Below are positions 23,139 through 30,287 of a stretch of DNA of 31,548 nt, in pieces. Position numbers and translations under genes: made by a program. Source of the DNA: an uncultured Acetobacter sp. (GTDB lineage Bacteria; Pseudomonadota; Alphaproteobacteria; Acetobacterales; Acetobacteraceae); contig NZ_CALLXM010000081.1 of NCBI RefSeq assembly GCF_937875265.1, positions 1 to 31,548 on the forward strand, given 5' to 3'. Every line of letters begins with the position of its first letter. Positions within the stretch are counted from its first letter, which is position 1. Below the pieces are notes generated by a model. The model was not told the origin of the DNA. It did no database searches and saw nothing but the letters and a program-made list of their open reading frames with translations.

Positions 23139-24244
23139 CTATTCCTACACTCGGCACGCTTTCCGGCCGCAAGCTTGTTACTGATCTGCAATCGTTCGGA
23201 TTGCAGATTGGTGAGGAGACTGGCGGAATTTCCCGCAAAGGCGGGGCAGGCCCTTCCGATCACAAGGCGATCACCATTGCGGGTCAGACAGTCATGGTTC
23301 CGGTCTATACGTCTGCGGCGCTTCGTTCTCCGTTTCAGGCAAGTCTGCCGGATCGGAACGGGGCCAGCACACTGGAACGGGATGGGCAAACACTGGGCAC
23401 GATCCATTTTCCGGCGGCCCCCCGCTTTTACGGGCTGAGTACGGCAGACGGTATTCCCTACTGGAAGATCGCGTTGCTGCATGGCCGTGACACGCTGGCG
23501 ACCACCGTGCACCAGACCTGCATCCGTTATGCGGATCGGCGCACGTCCTGTCAGTTCTGTGCCATCGGCCAGTCGCTCGCAGCGGGCCGTACTGTTGCTT
23601 ACAAGACCCCTGCGCAGCTTGCCGAAGTTGCCAAAGCCGCTGTGGAACTGGATGGCGTGCGCGACATGGTGCTGACCACCGGCACGCCCAATGTGATTGA
23701 TCGAGGCGCTGCCGTGCTGGTGGAATCAGCACGTGCCATCAAGGCGGCAGTGAATCTGCCGCTTCAGGTTCAGTGCGAACCGCCACGTGATCATGGCTGG
23801 TTCCAGCGCCTGCGCGATGCCGGGGCAGACAGTCTGGGCATGCACCTTGAAGCAGCCACGCAGAGCGTGCGTGAGAAGATTATGCCCGGCAAGGCCACGG
23901 TCAGCGTCGATCGCTACATGGATGCCTTTGCTGCTGCCGTACCGATCTTCGGACGTGGGCAGGTCAATACCTATATTCTGGCAGGCCTTGGTGACAGCGC
24001 CGAAGACATTCTAACGTTGGCCGAGCGGCTGATTCCGCTTGGGGTTTATCCCTTTGTGGTGCCATTTGTGCCTATCTCTGGAACACCTCTGGAAAATCAT
24101 GAGGCACCTTCAGCTGATTTCATGCGGTCGGTTCTGGCTCCGCTTGGACGAATGTTACGGGATGCAAACATGAAATCCACAGATATCCGGGCCGGATGTG
24201 GTCGGTGCGGGGCTTGCTCCTCTCTGTCGGCCTATGAACAATGA
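23135..24244 (+). CDS. nitD: MSMEG_0568-family radical SAM protein
   Basis: A 369-residue radical SAM enzyme of the Nit1C cluster. The iron-sulfur cysteines appear as Cys129, Cys139 and Cys142 (TCIRYADRRTSCQFCAIG), a CX9CX2C spacing unlike the usual CX3CX2C. VLTTGTPN corresponds to the SAM-binding GGE-like strand. The C-terminus has Cys355, Cys358 and Cys361 in AGCGRCGACSSL, which could hold an auxiliary cluster. The fold is biotin-synthase/BATS-like. It overlaps nitrilase and the GNAT gene by 4 bases each (ATGA), so the three are translationally coupled. The reaction is not known; conservation with nitrilase suggests modification of a nitrile- or cyanide-derived compound, or synthesis of a dedicated metabolite. 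Confidence 0.92.
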   Translation: MTIPTLGTLSGRKLVTDLQSFGLQIGEETGGISRKGGAGPSDHKAITIAGQTVMVPVYTSAALRSPFQASLPDRNGASTLERDGQTLGTIHFPAAPRFYGLSTADGIPYWKIALLHGRDTLATTVHQTCIRYADRRTSCQFCAIGQSLAAGRTVAYKTPAQLAEVAKAAVELDGVRDMVLTTGTPNVIDRGAAVLVESARAIKAAVNLPLQVQCEPPRDHGWFQRLRDAGADSLGMHLEAATQSVREKIMPGKATVSVDRYMDAFAAAVPIFGRGQVNTYILAGLGDSAEDILTLAERLIPLGVYPFVVPFVPISGTPLENHEAPSADFMRSVLAPLGRMLRDANMKSTDIRAGCGRCGACSSLSAYEQ

Positions 24245-24804
24245 CCGTGTTCCTCGAAGGCGTGGAAGAGCGGCCATTTATTCCTACGGAATATGTCGTG
24301 CGTCTTGCCAGTCCATCTTGGGAACGCGCTGGTTACCATGCATTGCGCCGCGAAGTATTCTGTACTGAACAGCATATTTTTGCAGACGATGACCGCGATA
24401 CGATTGACGACATTGCCATTCCTATCATAGCTGCCTGCTGCATGGCGGGAATGCCGGATAGGGTCGTGGGTGCGGTGCGTATCCATGAAGCTGAACCCGG
24501 TGTCTGGCGAGGGTCTCGGCTGGCTGTGCATGCTGATCATCGCAAGCTGGGACGCATCGGGGCGGAACTGATCCGCATGGCGGTCAGCACAGCGCACGGT
24601 CTTGGGGCGAACCAGTTTCTGGCGCAGGTACAGGAACAGAATGTGCTGTTTTTCCGCCGTCTACACTGGAAAAGCCTCGGCACCATAACCCTGCACGGCC
24701 TATTGCATCACGACATGCAGGCTGACCTTTCGCGCTATCCGGCACATGGGCAGGACCAGACATGGTTACTGCGTCCGCAGCCACGCACACGGCAGGTGGC
24801 GTGA
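24241..24804 (+). CDS. nitE: MSMEG_0567/Sll0786-family GNAT N-acetyltransferase
   Basis: A 187-residue member of the GNAT fold. The conserved core is visible as VVGAVRIHEAEPGVW, then RLAVHADHRKLGRIGAELIR, corresponding to motif A with the acetyl-CoA pyrophosphate loop (R-x-x-G-x-x-G in diverged form), and LGANQFLAQVQEQNVLFFRR. This is the standard next gene after the radical SAM protein in Nit1C clusters. It overlaps the radical SAM gene by 4 bases and the next gene by one base. It probably acylates an amine intermediate; the substrate is unknown. Confidence 0.88.
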   Translation: MTVFLEGVEERPFIPTEYVVRLASPSWERAGYHALRREVFCTEQHIFADDDRDTIDDIAIPIIAACCMAGMPDRVVGAVRIHEAEPGVWRGSRLAVHADHRKLGRIGAELIRMAVSTAHGLGANQFLAQVQEQNVLFFRRLHWKSLGTITLHGLLHHDMQADLSRYPAHGQDQTWLLRPQPRTRQVA

Positions 24805-25775
24805 TGGCTGATAAACTCGGCACACTGCTGCACACGCTCCGTCAGGGGCGCGCCCTTGCGGCCAAGCAGGATATTTCTGAGGCTGTCGCGGTTCTGGGGG
24901 CTGATGCCTGTGAGGGTATTCGCCTTGGGGATGACTGCGCCGCGATCCCGGATGGAGACGGGTACCTCCTGCTGGCGAGTGAGGGTTTTCAGGACAGCTT
25001 TGTCCGGTCCATGCCTTGGTTTGCGGGCTATTGCGGCGTAATGGTCAATGTGAGCGATATTGCGGCTATGGGAGGTCGTCCTGTGGCGGTGGTCGATGCG
25101 CTATGGAGCGAAACATCGGAAGCTGCCTCTTCAATCCTGACGGGTTTGCATGATGGAGCGCGGACCTACGGTGTGCCGGTTGTGGGTGGTCATACCAATA
25201 TGCGCAGTACCCATAACTCGCTTTCTGTGGCGATCCTTGGCCGCGCCCGTCATCTGCTGACCAGTTTTGATGCCCGTCCGGGTGAGGTGCTGATTGCTGC
25301 CATCGACCTGCGGGGCCGCTGGCATGATCCTCACCCATTCTGGGATTCCAGTTCGGCCCTGTGCGAAACCGATGACGCGCAACGCTTACGAGCTGATCTG
25401 GAAGTGCTGCCCGGTATTGCTGAAGACGGCCTGAGCCACGCGGCCAAGGACATCAGTATGGCCGGGGTGCTGGGTACTGCCCTCATGCTGGCCGAATGCT
25501 CAGGCGTAGGTATGACCATCACGCTGGAGGACATTCCCCGTCCTGAGGAGGCGCCGATGGAACGTTGGCTCTCGGCTTTTCCCAGCTACGGCTATTTGCT
25601 GACGGGCCGCCCTGAAAATGCGGAGGCCATCATGGAGCGGTTTAAAGGGCGCGGAATTGTTGCGGCAGTCATCGGGCAGGTGACAGACACGCGGCGGCTG
25701 GATGTGTTATGGGAAAGCGAACAGGAAACGTTCTGGGATCTTTCCCGTACACCGCTCATGGGCTGCGCGCCATGA
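24804..25775 (+). CDS. nitF: Sll0787-family AIR synthase-related protein
   Basis: A 323-residue protein related to PurM/SelD/ThiL ATP-binding enzymes. LGDDCAAIPDGDGYLLLASEG near residue 50 is the N-terminal ATP/Mg segment, MVNVSDIAAMGGRPVAVVDAL is the typical dimer-core motif, and VPVVGGHTNMRSTHNSLSVA follows in the expected place. SHAAKDISMAGVLGTALMLA corresponds to the C-terminal glycine-rich region. I chose ATG 24804, which overlaps the GNAT stop by one base (TGATG), over an out-of-context ATG at 24762. Such enzymes activate an amide or acid by phosphorylation. In Nit1C its substrate is undefined. It is coupled to the glycosyltransferase by ATGA. Confidence 0.9.
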   Translation: MADKLGTLLHTLRQGRALAAKQDISEAVAVLGADACEGIRLGDDCAAIPDGDGYLLLASEGFQDSFVRSMPWFAGYCGVMVNVSDIAAMGGRPVAVVDALWSETSEAASSILTGLHDGARTYGVPVVGGHTNMRSTHNSLSVAILGRARHLLTSFDARPGEVLIAAIDLRGRWHDPHPFWDSSSALCETDDAQRLRADLEVLPGIAEDGLSHAAKDISMAGVLGTALMLAECSGVGMTITLEDIPRPEEAPMERWLSAFPSYGYLLTGRPENAEAIMERFKGRGIVAAVIGQVTDTRRLDVLWESEQETFWDLSRTPLMGCAP

Positions 25776-26944
25776 GCTTGTCCATTGGAATTCTGACCCA
25801 CTCCACCAACCCACGCGGCGGAGTGGTGCATGGCATGGCGCTGGCGGAAGCCCTATGTGATGCGGGGCATAACGCGACCCTGATTGCCCCGGACGCAACA
25901 GGTGGCGGCTTCTTCCGTAATCCACGTTGCGCGGCCCTCTGCATTCCGGTCGAGCCTGAGCCCGATCTGCCAACATTGGTGGAGCAGCGTATTGGCGAAG
26001 TCAGGGATGCACTGCGTGGTGAGCATTTTGATGTGCTCCATGCTCAGGATCCTATTAGTGCCAACGCTCTTGCCGAATTGATGGAAGAGGGGTGTATAGC
26101 CGGTTTTGCTCGCACGATACATCACCTCGACAATTTTTCTCATCCAATTCTTGCCGCGAGGCAGGAAAGAGGATTTATGGCGGCAACTGAATTGTTCACC
26201 GTCAGCATGGTATGGAAACGTATCATGCGCGATGATTACGGGCGTGAAGCTCTGGTTGTTGGAAATGGGGTTGATTCAGCGCGTTTTTCTCCAACTCCAG
26301 AAGGGCGTGATGCTTTGTTGCGGGCGCGCTACCATCTGCCTGCTGACAAGCGTCTGATTCTGGCCGTAGGTGGAGTTGAGCGTCGCAAAAATACTTTGAA
26401 ATTACTGGAGGCATTCCTGGCGCTTCGTCAGGAAGAGCCTGGCTTGCATCTGGTGGTGATTGGTGGTGCTTCTTTGCTGGACCATTCCTCTTATCGCACA
26501 CTGTTTGAGGCGCGTCTGCGGGAAAGTGGTGAGTCCGCGCATGTCACCGTGACCGGACCTGTTGGGGATGAAGACCTCCCGGCATTCTACAGAGAGGCTA
26601 GCGCTCTGGCTTATCCGTCTATCAAAGAAGGTTTCGGTCTCTGCCCTTTGGAGGCACTGGCTTGTGGGAAGCCGGTCATCGTTCCGGAAATTTCTCCTTT
26701 TATAGAACACTTTTCAAAAACAGATGTTCTGTGGTGCCATCCCGATCATTCCGAAACCCTGCTTCAGGCTTTACGTAACGCTATCAGCCTCAAAAGCGGT
26801 AACCGTTTCCAGATAAGCGGCCCGGCCACGGCTCTTCGTTTCGACTGGCGTGCCGTGGCCAGCCGACATCTCCCTGCGTACCAGCGCCTGGCGGCTTTAT
26901 CGCATGTTGATACCTTAGGTTCAGGAGTTGCCAACTATGCCTGA
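25772..26944 (+). CDS. MSMEG_0565-family glycosyltransferase (GT4-like)
   Basis: A 390-residue GT-B fold glycosyltransferase. The N-terminal domain begins SIGILTHSTNPRGGVVHGMAL with the donor/acceptor glycine loop. NGVDSARFSP and RLILAVGGVERRKNTLKLLEA mark the inter-domain region. EGFGLCPLEALACGKPVIVPE carries the EX7E motif of retaining GT4 enzymes. I chose ATG 25772, which overlaps the previous stop by 4 bases; an upstream ATG at 25709 lies inside the preceding gene. This gene is present in only part of the known Nit1C clusters. It suggests that the radical SAM/GNAT/AIRS group builds a small glycosylated metabolite rather than acting only in nitrile breakdown. Acceptor unknown. Confidence 0.9.
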   Translation: MSLSIGILTHSTNPRGGVVHGMALAEALCDAGHNATLIAPDATGGGFFRNPRCAALCIPVEPEPDLPTLVEQRIGEVRDALRGEHFDVLHAQDPISANALAELMEEGCIAGFARTIHHLDNFSHPILAARQERGFMAATELFTVSMVWKRIMRDDYGREALVVGNGVDSARFSPTPEGRDALLRARYHLPADKRLILAVGGVERRKNTLKLLEAFLALRQEEPGLHLVVIGGASLLDHSSYRTLFEARLRESGESAHVTVTGPVGDEDLPAFYREASALAYPSIKEGFGLCPLEALACGKPVIVPEISPFIEHFSKTDVLWCHPDHSETLLQALRNAISLKSGNRFQISGPATALRFDWRAVASRHLPAYQRLAALSHVDTLGSGVANYA

Positions 26945-27224
26945 AATGATCTTCCGTGTGCGGTGGCCCGATGGGACGGAGACGGACTGTTATTCCCCGT
27001 CTTTGGTTATTCGGGAACATTTTACGCCCGGTGCGGCGTACGCAGTCCAGGAATTTCTGAAAAAGACTGATACAGCATTAAGCGACGCCAGTGAGCGTGT
27101 GCGCGAACGCTACGGATTCCCATGCAGTCGCGCTCTTGGTCAGTTGCAGCTCATTCGTCAGACCTGTGCGATTTTCAAAAATCAACCGGATGCGCAGATA
27201 CGTATCCTGTCCTTCATTTCCTGA
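26937..27224 (+). CDS. MSMEG_0570-family nitrogen-starvation response protein
   Basis: A 95-residue protein of the small family that accompanies Nit1C. It opens with MPEMIFRVRWPDGTETDCYS and continues with PSLVIREHF and DTALSDASERVRERYGFPCS, the conserved order of that family. TCAGGAG lies nine bases before the chosen ATG 26937, and the gene overlaps the glycosyltransferase end by 8 bases. No catalytic motif is recognisable. It contains a Cys in each half (DCYS and FPCS). It sits directly before the flavoprotein gene. Confidence 0.87.
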   Translation: MPEMIFRVRWPDGTETDCYSPSLVIREHFTPGAAYAVQEFLKKTDTALSDASERVRERYGFPCSRALGQLQLIRQTCAIFKNQPDAQIRILSFIS

Positions 27225-27237
27225 AAAGGATCTCATT

Positions 27238-28485
27238 ATGACACAGAACGAGAAAAGTATCCCGGTCATTATCGTCGGCGGCGGACAGTCCGGACTTTCG
27301 ATGAGTTGGTACCTGTGCCGCGAAAAAGTAGAGCACGTTATTTTTGAATCCAGAAGTGCCTGCCATTCATGGGATGATGAACGTTGGGATAATTTCTGTC
27401 TGGTTACGCCAAACTGGCAGTGTGAACTCCCTGGTTATCCTTACAAGGGAAAAGATCCACATGGATTTATGATAAAAAAAGAAATAATTGAATATGTAAA
27501 AGGGTTTTCTGAGTCATTTAGTCCGCCGTTGCGTGAACACATGGCGGTTACATCTATCACACGCCATAAAAATGGTGGCTATCGCGTGGTGGTAAATGAC
27601 GAGACCTGGCATGCTGAACATGTGGTGATCGCGTCTGGAGCGTATCAGGATGCAGTGATCCCTGGCTATGCCAGCACGATCGATCAGTCTGTTTTTCAGT
27701 TACATTCACAGGATTATCGTAATGCAGCCCAACTGCCGGAAGGGGCTGTTCTGGTGGTGGGCAGTGGTCAGTCCGGTGCGCAGATTGCCGAAGATCTGTT
27801 TCTTGAAAAACGTAAAGTGCATTTGTGTGTAGGTTCAGCGCCAAGAGTCTCGCGTTTCTATCGTGGCCGAGATGTTGTGGACTGGCTTGCGGACATGCGC
27901 TTTTACGACCTTACAGTTGATAATCATCCATTACGTGACGGCGCACGTGATAAGACCAATCACTATGTTACGGGCCGGAACGGAGGTCATGATCTCGATC
28001 TGCGCCTTTTTGCCAGGGAAGGTGTAGATTTGCATGGTTCGTTGGAGGTTATCCGTGATGAGGTCGCGGAGTTCCAGGGAGATCTGAAGGAAAATCTTGA
28101 TGATGCGGACAAGACAAATTCTGACATCAAGAAATCCATAGATGCCTACATCGCCCGTGAAGAGATTACGGCCCCGATTGAAGTTCCCTATGTGCCCGTA
28201 TGGGAACCCGACGGGGATAACACGCCTCTGGACCTGAAGGCTGCCGGAATAACGTCAATTGTCTGGTGCATTGGTTTCCGCCCGAACTATCGCTGGATTG
28301 ATGTGCCGGTTTTTAACGGAGCCAACAAACCGGTCTGGCATCGGGGCGTGACTGATGCGCCGGGTTTCTATTTTCTTGGCTTGCCCTGGCTGCACACCTG
28401 GGGGTCTGGCCGCTTCTCGGGTATATCTCGGGATGCAGCGTGGCTGGCCAGCCAGATTACCGGAAAGGATGTTTCTATAGCCTGA
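27238..28485 (+). CDS. nitH: MSMEG_0569-family flavin-dependent oxidoreductase
   Basis: A 415-residue flavoprotein resembling flavin-containing and Baeyer-Villiger-type monooxygenases. The FAD-binding VIIVGGGQSGLSMSWYLC starts at about residue 11, and the NAD(P)-binding VLVVGSGQSGAQIAEDL is in mid-chain near 173. IVWCIGFRPNYRW is the late ATG-like motif common to these oxidoreductases. AAAAGGA precedes ATG 27238. It closes the standard Nit1C set. The role is probably oxidation of an amine or nitrile-linked intermediate; in cyanide-assimilating bacteria the corresponding gene is called an oxidoreductase of unknown substrate. Codon composition looks more AT-rich around 27430-27500 than in the first nit genes. 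Confidence 0.9.
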   Translation: MTQNEKSIPVIIVGGGQSGLSMSWYLCREKVEHVIFESRSACHSWDDERWDNFCLVTPNWQCELPGYPYKGKDPHGFMIKKEIIEYVKGFSESFSPPLREHMAVTSITRHKNGGYRVVVNDETWHAEHVVIASGAYQDAVIPGYASTIDQSVFQLHSQDYRNAAQLPEGAVLVVGSGQSGAQIAEDLFLEKRKVHLCVGSAPRVSRFYRGRDVVDWLADMRFYDLTVDNHPLRDGARDKTNHYVTGRNGGHDLDLRLFAREGVDLHGSLEVIRDEVAEFQGDLKENLDDADKTNSDIKKSIDAYIAREEITAPIEVPYVPVWEPDGDNTPLDLKAAGITSIVWCIGFRPNYRWIDVPVFNGANKPVWHRGVTDAPGFYFLGLPWLHTWGSGRFSGISRDAAWLASQITGKDVSIA

Positions 28486-28499
28486 AAGAAATAAACGTC

Positions 28500-30287
28500 A
28501 TGCTGCCATGGAAAACATATGAGGCGATGTCTGATGCTGCATTGAAGCAGCCTGAGGCATTCTGGTTGGATGTGGCGCGACGCGTCACATGGGAGCAGTT
28601 TCCAGCCACTGCGTGTCGAACACGAACTGACGGGTGGCATGACTGGTTCCCCGGTGCCAGGCTTAATACCTGCCAGAATGCTGTAGATCGACATGTGGCG
28701 GAGGGGCGGGGTGAGCAGGCTGCCTTGATCTGGCATTCCTGTGCCACGAAGGAACGGCAGGTTGTGACCTATCGTGAACTTCTGGGCAGGGTTGCCAGAT
28801 TTGCCGGCGGGCTGCGGTCACTGGGGGTAGAGAAGGGTGATCGTGTTCTTATCACCATGCCCACAATGATTGAGACGGCTATCGCCATGTTGGCCTGTGC
28901 CCGACTTGGAGCTGTGCATGTCGTGGTTTTTGCCGGTTATGCCGGGTCTGAACTGGCGCGTAGAATTGACGATGTAACGCCAAAGGTTATCATTATCGCC
29001 AGTTGTAGTTTTCAGGGCCAGACACTTATTCCGTCTGAGCTCGCTTTGAACGCGGCATTGACCGAAGCGACACATAAGCCGCAGGCGTGCGTCATTTTGC
29101 AGCGGGAGGCCTGTCCAGCGCAACTTATGCCGATGCGGGACCATGATTTTCATATGCTGGAGCACTCTGCTCCGGTAAGTCCCGTCACAGTAAAATCTGA
29201 GGATCCGCTTTATATTCTCCATACATCTGGGACGACGGGGCCTGCCAAAGGTATTGTGCGGGACAATGGAGGGCATGCTGTAGCGCTCGCTTTGTCTATG
29301 GAGCTGATATACGGTTGTAAGCCCGGGGAGACCTTCTTTTCGACATCAGATCTAGGTTGGGTAGTTGGCCACTCGTATGGCGTCTATGCGCCCCTGATCA
29401 GCGGCTGCACAAGCGTGATTGTAGAAGGAAATGCATCCACTTCTGCAATTCAGGCCCTCTGCCGTGATCATGCAGTAACTTGCCTGTTTACGACTCCTAC
29501 CCATATGCGTCTCATAAGGCAGGATAATCGCAATCCGTCAGGTGCCATTCTGCCAGAACTTGGTCGCGTCTTTGTAGCAGGAGAGTACGCAGAGCCAACA
29601 TTGCTGGATTGGGTGCGATCATATTTTCAACGGCCTGTTGTGAACCACTGGTGGCAAACCGAAACAGGATGGAGCATCACAGCGCATTTTTTTGGGCTGC
29701 CCGGTGGTGAGCCCGCGGCCCTCCTGAATAATATTGGGCGCCCAGCCCCGGGCTTCTTTCCGGTTATCATGCCATCCATATCAGATGAGTATTGTGGTGA
29801 GCTTGTCTTGTCCCTGCCTCTACCGCCAGGTTGCCTGGCGGGAATATGGAAAAATGGAGCGAGCCACATACCCGCTCCCTATCTTGATGACACCGGCCAA
29901 TATTATCGTACTTTTGATACTGGCATGATCCGGGATGACCGCGCTGTTTGTCTGCTTGGCCGGTCTGATGACGTGATCAAGGTGGCAGGAAGGCGGATTT
30001 CCGGCGTCCAGATTGAAGGGATCATTTCCGCACATCCTGCTGTTTATGCCTGTGCTGTTGTTTCAATTTCCGACAAGCTCAGAGGGCAGCGGCCTCTTGC
30101 CTATGTCGTGGTTGAACCCGGCGTGCAACGCATTCCTTCTTCCCAAGAAATTATAAGGCAGGTTCATCAGGCACTAGGCCGCTGGGTCGGCCTCAAGGAG
30201 GTCCGTTTTGTCAGCAGCCTCCCCACGACCACGTCTGGAAAAATTAAGCGGAAATGCCTGGCTGGTTTTCAGGCCGTGTCAGCTTAG
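28500..30287 (+). CDS. AMP-forming acyl-CoA synthetase (PrpE/Acs-like)
   Basis: Activates a short carboxylic acid to its CoA thioester with ATP. The 595-residue chain has the acetyl/propionyl-CoA synthetase layout: N-terminal cap with NAVDRHVAEGRG, P-loop LHTSGTTGPAKGIVRDNGGH (residues about 241-260), STSDLGWVVGHSYGVYAPLI, VNHWWQTETGW, and the catalytic Lys581 in TTTSGKIKRKCL, the site normally controlled by acylation. RDNGGHAVAL is closer to PrpE (RDTGGYAVAL) than to Acs. I chose ATG 28500, 14 bases after the flavoprotein stop. It is not part of the usual Nit1C set. The likely role is to activate the acid released by the nitrilase. Its stop overlaps that of the convergent Hint gene by four bases. 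Confidence 0.9.
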   Translation: MLPWKTYEAMSDAALKQPEAFWLDVARRVTWEQFPATACRTRTDGWHDWFPGARLNTCQNAVDRHVAEGRGEQAALIWHSCATKERQVVTYRELLGRVARFAGGLRSLGVEKGDRVLITMPTMIETAIAMLACARLGAVHVVVFAGYAGSELARRIDDVTPKVIIIASCSFQGQTLIPSELALNAALTEATHKPQACVILQREACPAQLMPMRDHDFHMLEHSAPVSPVTVKSEDPLYILHTSGTTGPAKGIVRDNGGHAVALALSMELIYGCKPGETFFSTSDLGWVVGHSYGVYAPLISGCTSVIVEGNASTSAIQALCRDHAVTCLFTTPTHMRLIRQDNRNPSGAILPELGRVFVAGEYAEPTLLDWVRSYFQRPVVNHWWQTETGWSITAHFFGLPGGEPAALLNNIGRPAPGFFPVIMPSISDEYCGELVLSLPLPPGCLAGIWKNGASHIPAPYLDDTGQYYRTFDTGMIRDDRAVCLLGRSDDVIKVAGRRISGVQIEGIISAHPAVYACAVVSISDKLRGQRPLAYVVVEPGVQRIPSSQEIIRQVHQALGRWVGLKEVRFVSSLPTTTSGKIKRKCLAGFQAVSA

